From Pseudoalteromonas rubra (GTDB taxonomy: Bacteria; Pseudomonadota; Gammaproteobacteria; Enterobacterales; Alteromonadaceae), in contig NZ_PNCI01000042.1 in assembly GCF_005887095.1 (NCBI RefSeq), positions 62,001 through 126,000 on the forward strand: a stretch of DNA of 64,000 bases, read 5' to 3'. The translations under genes and the position numbers were made by a program. How positions within the stretch are numbered: position 1 is the first letter of the stretch; each line of letters begins with the position of its first letter. This document shows positions 36,443-44,046 of this stretch, piece after piece. The notes beneath the pieces are model-generated. The model worked only from the letters and a program-made list of their open reading frames with translations. It was not told where the DNA came from and searched no databases.

Positions 36443-39301
36443 ATGGCTGTGCGATTGATGAACTCACCCGCTGCGTTACTGTGCGTCGCGTTGTTACTGC
36501 TTTTTTATACCACACTGGTACGTGCCGGGGACTGGCAGACCCTGCATACTGAACATTTCAGGGTGCATTATACACCTGCACAACAGGATTGGGCGCGCTC
36601 AGCGGCTGTCGAGTTAGAGCTGGTCAGAACGCTGGTTTTGCAGCAACAAGGCCGGGCACTGGACAGCATAGCCGATGTCGTGGTGTTTGATCCCATCAAT
36701 GGTGCCAATGGCTTTGCACTGCCGAGTACAGACACGCCTTTGATGGCGTTATTTACCACACCGCCTCAATCAGACTCGGTGATTGCAAACAGCCCGGGCT
36801 GGCAGCAGTTGCTTATCCTCCATGAATACATTCATCTGGTGCACTTATCTCAGCCCAGTCGCAGCCGGTGGCGACAGCATCTGCGTGACTGGTTTGATAT
36901 CTATGATCTGTCCAGTGCGGTGTTGCCGCGCTGGGTCGCTGAGGGGTATGCCACGTTGCTGGAGTCACGCCTGACCGGCCGGGGGCGGCTCTATGACAAC
37001 TACAGCGAAGCACTGCTGCGCGCTTTTGCCCGCCAGGGCGCATTGCTGTCGTATGGCGCACTGAGCAATGGCGACGGCAGCTATCGTTCCGGTGCTATGG
37101 CTTATTTACTGGGTGTGCGGTTTCTGGCCTGGCTTGAAGACAACCATGGCAAAGAAACGCTGGATGCGGTCTGGACCCGCGTACACGGGGTTCAAAAACG
37201 TAATTTTGAAACGGCGTTTAAAGGGGTTTTCGGACAAAGTGCAGGTCAGCTGTATCGGCGCTTTATTGCCGAATTTACATACCAGGCGATGACGCAGGAA
37301 CGCGATCTGGCCCTGTTAAACAGCCCGTTGTGGTTTGAGCCTGATTTTGCGGCGAGCGATGCAGTGCTGTCGCCAGATGGACTGCAAATTGCCATGACCG
37401 AACGCGATCGGGAGGGAGAGACCTGGCTCAGAGTCTACAAAACCGAAGACAATGAAGAAGCAAAAAAGGCCTTTGAGAAAGCCCAGCAGGCGATACTGGC
37501 GGCTGATCCGGCAGACATTGCCGATAAACCGCCTGAGGTCTTTGAACGTGAGCTTGTCGCACAGCTGGCAGCCAGCGATTTTTCTGGCATTCTTTATCCG
37601 CAATGGGCTGATAAAGACACCTTATACTTTGTGGCGCGTGCCCGGGTCGATGAAGTCCGGGACAACCGGGTTAACGATCTGTATCGCTGGCATATACCAA
37701 GTGGCGCGGTTACCCGGTTAACCCAGTCACTTGGGATAAGGCGTTTTACACTGCTGGATGCAGACACCCTGTATGCCGAGCAAGTGCGCAGTGGGTTCTC
37801 TGAACTGGTACGGGTGGAGATCAGCAGCAATTCGGTCAAACCGCTGTTTTCCCGCGATCTGGGTACTGTGTATGACTACCCGCAGCTGGCACCCGATAAA
37901 CGTCAGCTGGCGTACCTTAAAACCACGCTGAATGGCAATTGGCAGTTGTATATACAAGATTTGCAAAGCGCAGAAGTGCGCACTGTACCTATGCCTGAGG
38001 GTTATCAGTATCTGACGGCGCCAGCCTGGCAGCATCAAGGTCAGGGGCTTTATTTTATCGCGGGTCTGCACGGTGAGGTGGGCGTATATCGTTACGACTT
38101 GCAGCACAATGCTTTATATCAGGTCGCAAACGGGCAGGCCGTTTTTGAGCAGCTACTGCCGCGTGAAAATGCACCGCTGCTGTACTTGCATACCACACCT
38201 TCAGGTACCCGATTGCATGAACTGGATGCTCAGATCGGTGAGCAGCGTGTGGCTAAACTTAGCAGCAGTGCGGCTGTACCTCTTGGTAAAACCGATACCT
38301 TTGTACTACCTGATGCACAAATTTATGTGGGCGAGGGGGCGGACATCACGCAGAGCGAGTACCAGTGGCTGGCGCAAGATGCCTCCGCGGCATTATCGCT
38401 GCAGGGCAGCAGTGCGGTCAGCGAGTTACTGAGTGTCGGGGTCAAAGGCAGCGATCTGCTCCAGCATTTATCATGGCAGTTGGGGCTGGCTCAAAGCGGC
38501 GACAATGTGCTGGACGGCAGCTTTGCTGCGCTGCGTTATCGCGCTGGCGACTGGCGCTTTGATGCGCACCTGAGCGACTATCGCTTTGACAGTCGCCGAC
38601 AGCGTGCACAGGCCGAGCAGGCAAAACTAACAGGTAGTGCGGTGAGTGGCCGTTTGGCCTATGAATGGCGCTCAGGCACCTGGTCGGTGTCGCCGTTTGT
38701 GTCCCTTATTCATTTCGATGATCAGGGCCGGGATGCCATAACCACGCAATGGAGCGGACTGGAACAAGGGTGGCACAGCTACCGGCAGGATTTTGCGCTT
38801 GGTTATCGGGTCAAAGCCGGCATACTCAGTGGCGATGCCAGGGGCCATGGCTATGACTGGCAAGGGTTTGGTAAGGTCTGGAACTGGCCCTGGTTTGCTG
38901 GCGTACAATCTCAGTACCGTGAGTCACAGTTGCTGCGTCTGGGCGGATTCGATAACAATATTCTCAGCGGGCGCACACGCAGCGATCTGGTACTTAGCCC
39001 GGAGTTGCCGTTCCAGTTTGCCTCTGGCCGACATTATTACGGCTATGAGCTGGCGACGAGCTGGGCGCTGAATCAGCCCAGATTTTTTATGAAGCAACAC
39101 CGTTTTGATGGTCAGCGCAGCGCGACCAGTTATGGGTTAAAGTGGCAAATTGATCTGAGCCAGCAGGCACTGGGATGGGCAAACTGGTTCGCACCGGCTG
39201 GTGTTACCGATCTGCGTTTTGATTTGGGTGTTGCCCGGGTTGAGAGTGATCTGGCAGAGGATGACCTGCGTGCCTGGCTGGGGCTGTGGTATGCACTATA
39301 A
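36443..39301 (+). CDS. Gluzincin-type metalloprotease with propeller and C-terminal barrel-like region
   Basis: About 952 residues. A signal peptide (ALLCVALLLLFYTTLVRA) is followed by a peptidase MA-like domain with zinc motif HEYIH (127-131) and third ligand Glu167 (WVAEGYATLLES). Next comes a TolB/PD40-like propeller (about 300-620; PQLAPDKRQLAYLKT, YPQWADKDTLYFVAR). The C-terminal 300 residues have alternating-strand composition (GDWRFDAHLSDYRFDSRR, WSVSPFVSLIHFDDQG) and resemble an outer-membrane barrel. It would thus be an envelope-bound zinc protease. ATG at 36443 is preferred because GAGG abuts the earlier ATG at 36437. It is monocistronic, ending at a bidirectional terminator. Confidence 0.82.
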   Translation: MAVRLMNSPAALLCVALLLLFYTTLVRAGDWQTLHTEHFRVHYTPAQQDWARSAAVELELVRTLVLQQQGRALDSIADVVVFDPINGANGFALPSTDTPLMALFTTPPQSDSVIANSPGWQQLLILHEYIHLVHLSQPSRSRWRQHLRDWFDIYDLSSAVLPRWVAEGYATLLESRLTGRGRLYDNYSEALLRAFARQGALLSYGALSNGDGSYRSGAMAYLLGVRFLAWLEDNHGKETLDAVWTRVHGVQKRNFETAFKGVFGQSAGQLYRRFIAEFTYQAMTQERDLALLNSPLWFEPDFAASDAVLSPDGLQIAMTERDREGETWLRVYKTEDNEEAKKAFEKAQQAILAADPADIADKPPEVFERELVAQLAASDFSGILYPQWADKDTLYFVARARVDEVRDNRVNDLYRWHIPSGAVTRLTQSLGIRRFTLLDADTLYAEQVRSGFSELVRVEISSNSVKPLFSRDLGTVYDYPQLAPDKRQLAYLKTTLNGNWQLYIQDLQSAEVRTVPMPEGYQYLTAPAWQHQGQGLYFIAGLHGEVGVYRYDLQHNALYQVANGQAVFEQLLPRENAPLLYLHTTPSGTRLHELDAQIGEQRVAKLSSSAAVPLGKTDTFVLPDAQIYVGEGADITQSEYQWLAQDASAALSLQGSSAVSELLSVGVKGSDLLQHLSWQLGLAQSGDNVLDGSFAALRYRAGDWRFDAHLSDYRFDSRRQRAQAEQAKLTGSAVSGRLAYEWRSGTWSVSPFVSLIHFDDQGRDAITTQWSGLEQGWHSYRQDFALGYRVKAGILSGDARGHGYDWQGFGKVWNWPWFAGVQSQYRESQLLRLGGFDNNILSGRTRSDLVLSPELPFQFASGRHYYGYELATSWALNQPRFFMKQHRFDGQRSATSYGLKWQIDLSQQALGWANWFAPAGVTDLRFDLGVARVESDLAEDDLRAWLGLWYAL

Positions 39302-39375
39302 GCCGGTACTTTACGGGCCAACGTACGAGGTGATGCTAATTTAACTGGGCGTAGAGGCGGAGATCCCGGATAAAC

Positions 39376-39401
39376 AAAAAGGCAGCTCACGCTGCCTTTT
39401 T
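39376..39401. terminator. Bidirectional intrinsic terminator
   Basis: AAAAAGGCAGC and GCTGCCTTTTT form a perfect 11-bp stem with a TCAC loop between the convergent metalloprotease and serine protease genes, with A/T runs on both sides. Confidence 0.93.
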
Positions 39402-39424
39402 AGGGAGAAACATAGGAAGTGGGA

Positions 39425-41257
39425 TTACTGGTAATCCGCAACCAAACTCAGACCTGAGTAGGCGTTGTAAGCACGAATGCCAACCCAGTAGCGGCCTGCA
39501 CCGTCATTACGGGTACAGTTTTCAGTGTTACCCCAACGGTAAGGACGACAGTCATAGGTCGAGGTGGTTGGTTGCTCACCTTTACGTACATACAGATCCG
39601 CATCACCGCTGCCACCTGAGATATCGAAGGTGATGTTGGTTGCACCCGCTGGTACGTCGAAGTAGAAGTAAGTCATTTCACCACGAGCAGCAGACAGGTC
39701 TGTTCTGGCAACGCCTTTTTGCAGCTGATCTTCACCACCCGGGCCGTATACAGGCACTTGCTTAGTCACGGTTGCAGTTGCACCCGAGTTATCGGTCACA
39801 GTCAGTGAAACGCTGTAGTTACCAGCAGCCGCATAGGTGTGGCTGGCTGTCGCACCAAAACCAGTGCCGTTGTCACCATAGCTCCACTCGTACTGAGAAA
39901 TTGAGCCATTTGGTGAACTTGAGGCGCTGCCGTCAAAGGTACAAGCCAGTTCTGTACAGCTGGACGTGAAGTCAGCGGTAGGCATTGGATCGCTGTTATT
40001 GTCGCCATCCGGGATGCCGTTAAAGTGGCTTGATACTTCAGGCCAGATCTTGCTGATCTTAACGCCCTGATTAGTACAACCACCAAAGTGGTGCAAGGCA
40101 ATGACTTTGTTGCTGGCAGCTGCCAGAACCGGTGAACCTGAAGAACCGCCTATGGTGTCACAGTAGTAGCCCATGTCGGTCCCTGTGCCACGACCATTTG
40201 CTGTAACAACATCTGCCTGACACAGGCCATTGCTGTTCTGATCTGATTCAATAGCCAGCTCTTTCGGGTTACCTGCGCCGTGCTGAGGAATGTAGATGCG
40301 CTCGCCTTGCGTTGCATCACGTACGTCCAGGCCAAAGTAGCCAAATGGCTGTGCTTTGTTGAATTCATTGATGGTGAACAGGGTGTAGTCCAGCGTGTAG
40401 TCAGAAGACAGGAAGTCTTTACCGGTTACTTTGACCACTGTCTCCAGGTTTGAGCCATTACAGCTGGTGTGCTGGTAGTTAAACCACACCTCAGTGTTGG
40501 CCAGCTCAGAGGCAGAACCCACACAGTGCTCGTTGGTGAACATGCGGTTGTCCGGGCCAACACGCCAGCCAGTACACAGGCCGCTACCATTCATTAGCAG
40601 GCGGGCAACCGGGCGTGAACGCTCAAACTCAGTTGGGTTTGATCCTGCCCAGCACTGTACATCGCGGCGCTCATTCACACCACAAGTTGACTCAATGCCC
40701 ACATCTGTTGATGCGTTCATGGTTTCCAGCATAGGTGTGTTTTCAATGCCGTGGTCATAAAAATCAATCACAGCTGGTGCAATGGTTTGTGCAGACATCA
40801 GGGTTGAGTTTGACGCTGTACCCGGTGTGTATTCAACGACTGCGGTATCTGCAGAAATTGACATTGCAGAGAAGCTGCTAACGCCGTCATCGCCCAGTTT
40901 GGCATTGACCGTCGCGGCACGCATATTCGCTTCGGTATATTCGTAACGCTCGCTGCCGTCCTTTGAACGTACAACCAGCTTGCCACCATTTGCCAGGTTC
41001 ACATTTTTAAAGTGTAGTTTGATGTAGCTGGCATCTGGGTGCGTAATGGTGCGGGTGATCACGGCACTGCCCGTGCTGCTCATTGTCGCAAATTCCTGAG
41101 AGAGAGACAGGTTTGCGTCGGCACGTGCACCAATGATGGTTTTGTTAGCCTTACTGGTGTATTGCAGCATTTGTGCTTCTGTGAGTGGCGCGGTGTTTTG
41201 TGCCAGTGCTGCGGTTGAGAGTAAGCCTAGCGCAGATACAAGATAGGTTAGTTTCAT
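39425..41257 (-). CDS. Secreted trypsin-like serine endopeptidase with PKD and PPC domains
   Basis: 610 residues: a signal peptide (LVSALGLLSTAALA), a pro-region (about 20-185), and a chymotrypsin-fold protease domain with His244 (FTNEHC), Asp290 (TLDYTLF) and Ser373 (GGSSGSPV). A PKD domain (about 425-505; YEWSYGDNGTG) and a bacterial pre-peptidase C-terminal domain (about 515-610; GDADLYVRKGEQPT) complete it. The catalytic domain with its many cysteines resembles lysyl endopeptidases. PKD and PPC domains aid substrate binding and secretion and are common in marine Alteromonadales proteases. Type II secretion is likely. It is a single gene with a long upstream region. Confidence 0.93.
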   Translation of the reverse strand: MKLTYLVSALGLLSTAALAQNTAPLTEAQMLQYTSKANKTIIGARADANLSLSQEFATMSSTGSAVITRTITHPDASYIKLHFKNVNLANGGKLVVRSKDGSERYEYTEANMRAATVNAKLGDDGVSSFSAMSISADTAVVEYTPGTASNSTLMSAQTIAPAVIDFYDHGIENTPMLETMNASTDVGIESTCGVNERRDVQCWAGSNPTEFERSRPVARLLMNGSGLCTGWRVGPDNRMFTNEHCVGSASELANTEVWFNYQHTSCNGSNLETVVKVTGKDFLSSDYTLDYTLFTINEFNKAQPFGYFGLDVRDATQGERIYIPQHGAGNPKELAIESDQNSNGLCQADVVTANGRGTGTDMGYYCDTIGGSSGSPVLAAASNKVIALHHFGGCTNQGVKISKIWPEVSSHFNGIPDGDNNSDPMPTADFTSSCTELACTFDGSASSSPNGSISQYEWSYGDNGTGFGATASHTYAAAGNYSVSLTVTDNSGATATVTKQVPVYGPGGEDQLQKGVARTDLSAARGEMTYFYFDVPAGATNITFDISGGSGDADLYVRKGEQPTTSTYDCRPYRWGNTENCTRNDGAGRYWVGIRAYNAYSGLSLVADYQ

Positions 41258-41884
41258 TGCTGTTCCTTTTCACTTGTTGTTGAATGATTTTTTAGAATAA
41301 AAAGTTATTGAATAAATTTCGCACAGGTACAAAGGTAATCATAAATATTATTTTTGTAAAGAAAGTGATAATAAAAATTTAATCAAGTGAGTTTCCACTG
41401 CGCTGTTAAACACTGTTATTTCGTACAATCGGGGGCGAAAATTTTTATTCCAGGCGGCCGCATTTTCCGTATTTATCCCTTTTTTAGCTAAAAAAGGGAC
41501 GATTTTCCGTTAATTCCCACAGTATGCTGGCTGTTTTACTGCTTTGAACGTTCAGGCACATCAGTCCGTTGAGCCCCATAGGTGCAAAGCATAAAGTTTA
41601 ACGGTTAATTTACATGTGCGTCAGTGGATGACCAATAGGGTGTCATGCTGAGGTAATAACTAAGAGGGCAGAAGCAGCCAGGGTTGCACGTCTGGCACCA
41701 GCCTGGCTGTCGGGTAGATAAGTGAGAAAAAGCGCACTAATGCTGAGCGTTGTGGTGTGGCTGTCAGAGGCGTTGGATACGTTTACGATAACGGCGGGGA
41801 GCGCTTTCGAATTCGTTCCGCCTAGTTTCCCGCACCGTCCGGCACGGAAGTTTATATAGCAAGCATGCCAGGCCGACATGCCGT
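41258..41884. other. Long intergenic region upstream of the serine protease
   Basis: The AT-rich part next to the protease (41260-41400) should hold its promoter. Around 41476-41499 lies a perfect 24-bp palindrome flanked by direct repeats. From 41640 a frame stays open leftward of the repeat array, but its product is biased, low in known motifs and partly made of the 46-bp repeats, so I do not call it a gene. Confidence 0.45.
41462..41510. repeat. Perfect palindrome flanked by 9-bp direct repeats
   Basis: A 24-bp perfect palindrome (41476-41499, arms TCCCTTTTTT/AAAAAAGGGA around AGCT) is bordered by two copies of ATTTTCCGT at 41462-41470 and 41502-41510. It could be a terminator-like hairpin, an operator or the trace of a small insertion. 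Confidence 0.6.
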
Positions 41885-42254
41885 ATTTGATACGAGCACA
41901 GTCCGGCGACAACATTGAGCCGTTATCCGCATTTGAGGCGAGCTTAGCCCAACGCCAGCACAGAGCTGTTATCCGCATTTGAGACGAGCATAGCCCGACG
42001 CCAGCACCGAGATAATATCCCGTATTTAAGACGAACTTAGCCCAACGGCAGCATCGAGTCGTTATCCGCATTTGATACAAGCACAGCCCAACGGCAGCAT
42101 CGAGCCGTTATCTGCATTTGATACGAACACGGCCCAACGGCAGCACCGAACCGTCATCCACATTTGATACGAGCATAGCGCGATGACAACACCGAGTCGT
42201 CATCCCGTACTTGATACGGGATCTACTCAACGGCAACACTGAGCTGTGAAATAT
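41885..42254. repeat. Degenerate 46-47 bp tandem repeat array (8 units), REP-like
   Basis: Eight units start at about 41885, 41931, 41977, 42024, 42070, 42116, 42162 and 42209, each opening with ATTTGATACGAGC or a variant and containing AGCCCAACGGCAGCA and a GAGCCGTTATCCGC-like end. The join of two units, intact at 42202-42222 (ATCCCGTA and TACGGGAT around CTTGA), is a hairpin; elsewhere it has decayed (TTATCCGC with TACGAGCA). The period is not a multiple of three and the units vary along their whole length, which rules out a coding repeat and a CRISPR array. It reads as tandem amplification of a dispersed palindromic element. Confidence 0.85.
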
Positions 42255-42473
42255 CATATTCTATGAATCAATTCATAATTTAAAACAACTAAAAGTGCAC
42301 TTAGTTATTTTTATTTATTTCTGACATCTCCTGATTTACTGCTCATTTAAATCGCAATGCGCCTGTGTTGTTCTATTAACTTTAGCAGAGGCTAGCTGGG
42401 CAATTTCAGAGCGTTGTTTCTGCCAACGACAGTACTCTTCATTTTTAATGAATAAATTAATAAGCTCGAATGT

Positions 42474-42611
42474 TTAACCTGTATAGGGTACTTTTTTCTT
42501 TTTCTCAAAAGGGGGATCGAACGGTACCATTCTAGGTAAGGTTGATCTATCGGGATCTCCACTGACTCCACCTGCAACCTGAGTCAATAAAACACGTTTA
42601 ATTATTTTCAT
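42474..42611 (-). CDS. 45-residue peptide with Gly-Gly motif, third gene of XRE operon
   Basis: The ATG at 42611 lies within the last codons of the 173-residue membrane protein gene, so its translation would be coupled. The product has a basic N-terminus MKIIKRVLLTQVAGG, then a 30-residue part rich in Pro, Asp and Lys (LPRMVPFDPPFEKKKK, ending VPYTG). The LTQVAGG segment resembles the double-glycine cleavage motif of exported bacteriocin or signal peptides, although the leader is shorter than usual. Gene order (regulator, membrane protein, peptide) and overlap are the main support. A coding role is likely but not certain; no family is recognised. Confidence 0.5.
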   Translation of the reverse strand: MKIIKRVLLTQVAGGVSGDPDRSTLPRMVPFDPPFEKKKKVPYTG

Positions 42612-43119
42612 ATTGTAAAGTTCCTTGCGTTCTTTTAATCACAAAAATGTATGTAATAAGTGATAGAGATTGCAATACATGAAGTGCATACATAACGGGT
42701 ACCCAAACATGGTGATAAATGAATGGATATTCAAGAATCTTATAATAATAGAGTTGAATTTCAATCCACTGTGCACCGCAAAGTATCATAGATACAAGAG
42801 CTAACACATAATATGCACATTCAGGTACAGTCAATGAATAGTTTTCTCCTGCAAGCTTAAAGAAATTTAAGCCTGAAGCCTTGTGTAGTCTGCGAGCAAG
42901 TACGCTGCGAGTCAAAAGAAGTAACAAGTACAAAATGTTAGCGAATAACAGCCATAAGTAATAATGCTGAGTCCACTGAATGGCAATTGGCTTTACTGTA
43001 GCTTCAATTGACTGCACTAAAATAAGAATTAAAAACAGCCACCTGGCGTTATAGTGCTGCCATGTCATGATTAGTCCAATCAGTGTTACGGAAGAGAGCA
43101 ATACCTCAACAATATGCAT
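42598..43119 (-). CDS. Integral membrane protein, unknown function
   Basis: 173 residues with five predicted membrane helices (VLLSSVTLIGLIMTW, WLFLILILVQSIEA, YLWLLFANILYLLLLLT, YYVLALVSMILCGAQW, VMYALHVLQSLSLITYIFV) and a short Arg/Lys-rich loop after helix 3. Its ATG shares a base with the stop codon of the XRE regulator gene (TAATG), and its end overlaps the start of the 45-residue peptide. It is lower in GC than its surroundings, as is common for transferred genes. Possible roles include immunity, peptide export or sensing; none can be proven from the sequence. Confidence 0.75.
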   Translation of the reverse strand: MHIVEVLLSSVTLIGLIMTWQHYNARWLFLILILVQSIEATVKPIAIQWTQHYYLWLLFANILYLLLLLTRSVLARRLHKASGLNFFKLAGENYSLTVPECAYYVLALVSMILCGAQWIEIQLYYYKILEYPFIYHHVWVPVMYALHVLQSLSLITYIFVIKRTQGTLQYENN

Positions 43120-43451
43120 TAGTCTTCTCCCTTGTCTTCTGCGTTTGGTTCCATAGGTGGTTTTGTCTGTAATGGTTTTTTTGTTGTTCTTTTTTCGGCG
43201 TTATCGGCAAGTAAACCAAAAAAGCTTTTCCAGTCTTTGCCGAAGATCATCAGAATATCCAGCAGCTGTTCCAGGTCCATAATGGTTTTACCACTTTCCC
43301 AGTTTGAGATAGTGGATTGGTCGACCGGGACGGACATTTTTTTAGCCAGCTCGGCTTGCGACATTTTTTGTTGTATTCGCAGACTACGCAGTGACGCCTG
43401 AATGTCCCGTCGGGCGCTGTTTAGCCAGTTCAATCGTTGACGTGTATTCAT
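43119..43451 (-). CDS. XRE-family helix-turn-helix regulator
   Basis: 110 residues with a lambda-repressor-like helix-turn-helix at about 20-75 (IQQKMSQAELAKKMSVPVDQSTISNWESGK) and a charged, proline-rich tail. It probably represses its own operon. A palindrome AACAGCTGTT lies about 75 bp upstream of the start. Its stop overlaps the start of the membrane protein gene by one base. The ATG at 43451 is the only good start, with a weak GGAT before it. Confidence 0.88.
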   Translation of the reverse strand: MNTRQRLNWLNSARRDIQASLRSLRIQQKMSQAELAKKMSVPVDQSTISNWESGKTIMDLEQLLDILMIFGKDWKSFFGLLADNAEKRTTKKPLQTKPPMEPNAEDKGED

Positions 43452-44046
43452 TGTACATCCGTATATGAATATTAAAACAGTGAAGTTACATTTTGTTTCT
43501 TTTTATTATACCTAGTGTAATTTAACAGCTGTTTAAAAAATGTAAAGTGTTAAAGGGTTGATTTGTACCCAAAAATTTTTATCGTGACGGAACAAAAGTG
43601 TGTATAAGCGGTATGTGTTTAGGTAAAAACTATTAATTATAAAGGCTTTTTCGAATACTTGCCTTGACCAGATGAGCTGGGAAACTGTTGAAACTTTATG
43701 AATGCATTCATAGTGCATAGATATTATTATGTAAACAGATTTGGATTTTTATTGTGCATTATCGTACGATGAAGCTTTTTCAACTCCCCGTGTGTCGGGG
43801 CTCGGTGTGAATTAAACGTCACATTTTTTGGTTTGCTTTTTCACTTTTCGCCCGCTTGTTTTCCTTATTCAGACTGTTTTATCAAGCCAATACACCAGCC
43901 TGATCTGTGCTCTTACCAGTTTTGCAGACAGTAAAACTCATCCTTTTTACCCAGTCTGAGTCCATAGTCATTGCACAATTGTGGCTTATAAATTCCATGA
44001 TCAAGATTTCTTTGCGCAAATCTTTACCTAACTCATGGAGACTAAC
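43452..44046. other. AT-rich divergent intergenic region
   Basis: Nearly 600 bp without a credible gene between the XRE operon and the RTX-like gene. It holds the AACAGCTGTT palindrome, a short CCCCG/CGGGG hairpin at 43786-43800, and presumably the promoter of the RTX-like gene. Confidence 0.45.
43524..43533. promoter_or_regulatory. Candidate operator of the XRE operon
   Basis: AACAGCTGTT is a perfect palindrome with further TT/AA symmetry outside one mismatch, placed where an autoregulating XRE protein would bind. Confidence 0.35.

Noticed and set aside
41643-42080. Open frame of 145 codons on the minus strand
   Set aside because: About half of it consists of the 46-bp repeats, whose period is not a multiple of three; composition is odd, there is no good ribosome binding site and no known motif.
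41885-42254. Possible CRISPR array
   Set aside because: Units are similar along their full length with no unique spacers, and no cas genes occur nearby.
42392-42577. 61-codon minus-strand frame beside the XRE unit
   Set aside because: It overlaps the 45-residue frame, lacks a ribosome binding site, and its start does not overlap or couple with the membrane protein gene, unlike the 45-residue frame.
43786-43800. CCCCG/CGGGG hairpin as a terminator
   Set aside because: Only five base pairs, no T-run, and no gene ending beside it.
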